A DNA stretch of 64,000 nt from Rhabdornis inornatus (lineage: Eukaryota; Chordata; Aves; Passeriformes; Rhabdornithidae), in assembly GCA_013397075.1 (NCBI GenBank), contig VWZS01003516.1, positions 496,001 to 560,000 of the forward strand, in the 5' to 3' direction. Both the position numbers and the translations under genes were made by a program. Shown here in pieces: positions 61,612 through 64,000 of this stretch (positions are counted from its first letter, which is position 1; each line of letters opens with the position of its first letter). Below the pieces are notes generated by a model, which saw nothing but the letters and a program-made list of their open reading frames with translations, was not told the origin of the DNA and did no database searches.

Positions 61612-64000
61612 TGGGCATCCCAGCAGCTCAGGACATGAGGGCTGCTTTGATGTATGAGCCCCTTTCCTGGGGATACATGCCATATGCAGGAAGGGATGGC
61701 CCTGTTCCTCTCCCCTGCCTGCCAAACCACAACAGAGGAGTTGACCATTAATTTAAAGGTTTAAAATTAGACTCTTCCTTTAAAACAGATGTATCCACCT
61801 AATATTTCAGCACCAACTACAGGCATCTCAGTTCTGTACAGCTTCTGAAGATCACAGCATCACCAACGTGAGGAAGGGGGATTGGTTTCCCTGAGCCAAG
61901 GGCTGTGCTCTGCTGGGACACAGCTGGCTTCACACCACCCTGGAAACTTCCTGGTCTATACCAGTTAAGGACATATCTATGGAGCAGTGAGGAGGTGTAT
62001 CCAATTCCAGTGGCTGTAAATCAGAAATCCTGGGCATTGAATTCCACCAGCCACATCCCCTCTGCCTAGCTCTGAAAAGCAGGATTGATGGGCATGAACA
62101 ACAGCATGTGGTGTGGGCAGAGAAGCCTGATAGCAAGGGGGCCTCTCTGTGATCAACCAGAGTTGGTTCCCAAGCTGGCTTTTTCCACCTTATTTTACAA
62201 ATAATGCTGTCACCTTTTCAAGAACAAGGAAATTTGGCACAGGGACAATAAAATTTACTGCATTTGACCAGGAAGCATGGGTAAAACTGAAATGTGCAGT
62301 TTTGTCGTCATCACATATGTTTGACAGAGCCTTCTCATGAAGACTTTGACAGAATTTAGGATAAATTTTCTTCTTGTTGCCAGATGGAGGGACCCCTAAG
62401 TATGGACATTTTGGCTCAATTCCATTTTGCAAAAAGCTTATGCAAGGATCAGTTTGTACTCCTCCACAGACCAAAAAATAATTAGAGAAGGTCTTTAGCT
62501 GTCCCATTAACACATCCTTACACCTGCCCTCTTTCATTTTTTTGTTTGCATTTTTTAATTTGCAAGAGCAAAATAGATTCCCTAAGCCTGGAGTTTGTGG
62601 AACTTGGCATCCCAGCAGCCTCACTGCAGCACCCAGGCCCAGCTGCCTTTTCAAGGAGGGAAGGGTCCACACAAAATCAGAGGGAACATAGGACAGGGAT
62701 GAGGAATCCCAGTTGAACCATCCTGCAGGTATAGGATGGCAGTGAGGAGAGAGGCTTGTTATCTGTGTGCAATTCATGGGCAACTTCCAGGAATGGAAGT
62801 TCAAAGCAAAGTACTCAATTTCTCAAATTATTTGAGAAAGCTTTGAAAATATTCATTGAAAGCTACAAAAAATTGCTACTCAAATTCCAGGCCTTTTCCC
62901 TGTTAATTGAAATGCTAAATGAGTTTCTGCCTGTCCTGGTTTTTCCACCATTTTACCTATTAGCAGAAAAACATTATCCTCCATGGAATAAGCTTCAAGA
63001 CATCCACAACCAAAGAAGAGCTGAAACTTCAGGATTTATTTCATAAATATTAATATTTACGTACCTAATATATTCCTTCTTTCCTTTGCAGAGTATATAC
63101 TCAGGTGTCTCAAAACACAAACACTGCAGTAGAAAATCACTGAGGTTTTCTTTTCACATAAAATTGGTATTGGATTGTACTGCCTTTTCTGTGGGGTAGA
63201 AAGCTCCCAGCTCCCACCAAGTCCAGCTGAAACCTCTAAGAACCAGCTGTTCCTTTAAGAACACCATAATCCAGCCCACAGAATGGATGTGTGGTGGGGT
63301 GAGCTGGCACAGAGGAGTGCAAGGACTACAAGGTAATGGCTGGAAATGTGCTCCCATTCAAGATGCTGAAATAAAAATGTCCCCTATAAAGGTGTGTCTC
63401 ACTCTCAGCACCCCTCCTTCCCACCTGCTGTGCACCAAAGAGGCTGAGGCTTGAGTTCTTGGGAGGTGTTGCCTAGAAGGCTCTCTGGTTTACTCATCCA
63501 GTGCTTGGGTAGCTGAATATCCACAGCTGCTTTGGTGGAGTGTCAGAGGCTGGGGATGCAGGGGAAGGTGTGTTCAGCCACCCCCCGAAGGATGGCTCTC
63601 ACCTGGCCAGGGTGGGAGGATTTCCTCCTTGTGACACTGCAGTACACCTGGGTGGGAGTAGCAGGATGCTCTGAAAAAACAGGGAACCAAGGTGGGTGTT
63701 TTAATTTCTCTTGCAAACCAAGTCTCTGCCTCTGCTGACTTCCCAAGTGTGGCTGGGGTTGATGCAGAGGAGGAACAGACACTGCAGAGTCACAGGTGTG
63801 TGCTTACAGCAAGGACACTTCAAGGGGGTTCTGTACTGGTGTTTATCCCTGCTCTCAACCTGCCCTGTAAACCCTTGTATGGCAGGATCCTGCCCTAAAT
63901 TGCCCTTGGCCCATGTCTGCTTCCTCTCAGTTGCTGGTCTTGAGGGTGGCTGTGAGCATAGGCTGGACTGTAAGCCCAGGCTCCAGTTCCAGGGGGTATA
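61612..64000. other. Unannotated noncoding sequence to the window end
   Basis: No exon or repeat family was recognised. The 204-codon open frame at 62190-62804 on the minus strand has no family motif and no promoter or splice context; a frame of this length is expected about once by chance in a window this size. Confidence 0.35.

Noticed and set aside
61203..61751. 182-codon plus-strand and 131/148-codon minus-strand frames
   Set aside because: They are open only because the 25-bp minisatellite lacks stops in several frames.
62190..62804. 204-codon open frame on the minus strand
   Set aside because: No family motif and no promoter or splice context were seen. A frame of this length is expected about once by chance in six frames of 64 kb.

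Overview
This window looks like bird nuclear DNA, most likely from a songbird or another neoavian. The evidence is its repeats. At least nine fragments of the CR1 LINE are present, several ending in the TGATTCTATGATTCT-type tail. There are five LTR copies of avian endogenous-retrovirus types, one with an exact and two with near-exact 5-bp target-site duplications, and no SINE-like poly(A) retroposons. One intact single-exon gene belongs to the ITPRIP-like group of the Mab-21 superfamily, which is known to be multicopy in birds. No tRNA, rRNA, CRISPR, operon or bacterial feature was seen.

Layout: 1-5.2 kb is unannotated sequence with one solo LTR (1290-1947). From 5.2 to 6.0 kb lie two head-to-tail CR1 3' fragments. 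The gene-bearing island is 6.3-11.5 kb. An intact ITPRIPL1-like gene lies on the minus strand (coding exon 6807-8237). A second copy lies head-to-head on the plus strand from 9478. Each has its own TATA box, a TGATGTCA-type promoter repeat and a 3' splice acceptor just before the ATG. The promoter repeats are near-perfect inverted copies of one another, with a CR1 fragment between them. The plus-strand copy is cut after about 96 codons by an antisense ERVL-type LTR (about 9766-10358), followed by an internal ERV remnant and a CR1 ORF2 fragment.

From 11.5 to 64 kb no exon could be recognised with confidence. This stretch holds four CR1 3' ends on the plus strand (14.6, 16.6, 18.0 and 60.8 kb), two CR1 fragments on the minus strand (41.1 and 56.8 kb), and three LTRs (23753-24319, 45376-46373, 53014-53566). 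It also holds a 25-bp minisatellite (61409-61611), an unusual cluster of interlocking palindromes (28533-28588), simple repeats, and several AT-rich blocks dense in homeobox/TCF/octamer-like words. Those blocks could be conserved regulatory elements, but that cannot be shown from one sequence.

The most interesting biology is the divergent ITPRIPL1-like pair. One copy appears functional and keeps the E-x-D pair typical of Mab-21/cGAS-fold active sites. The other was reduced by a retroviral LTR to a membrane-anchor ORF with an LTR-encoded tail. Family assignments come from recognised sequence patterns, not from a database search.
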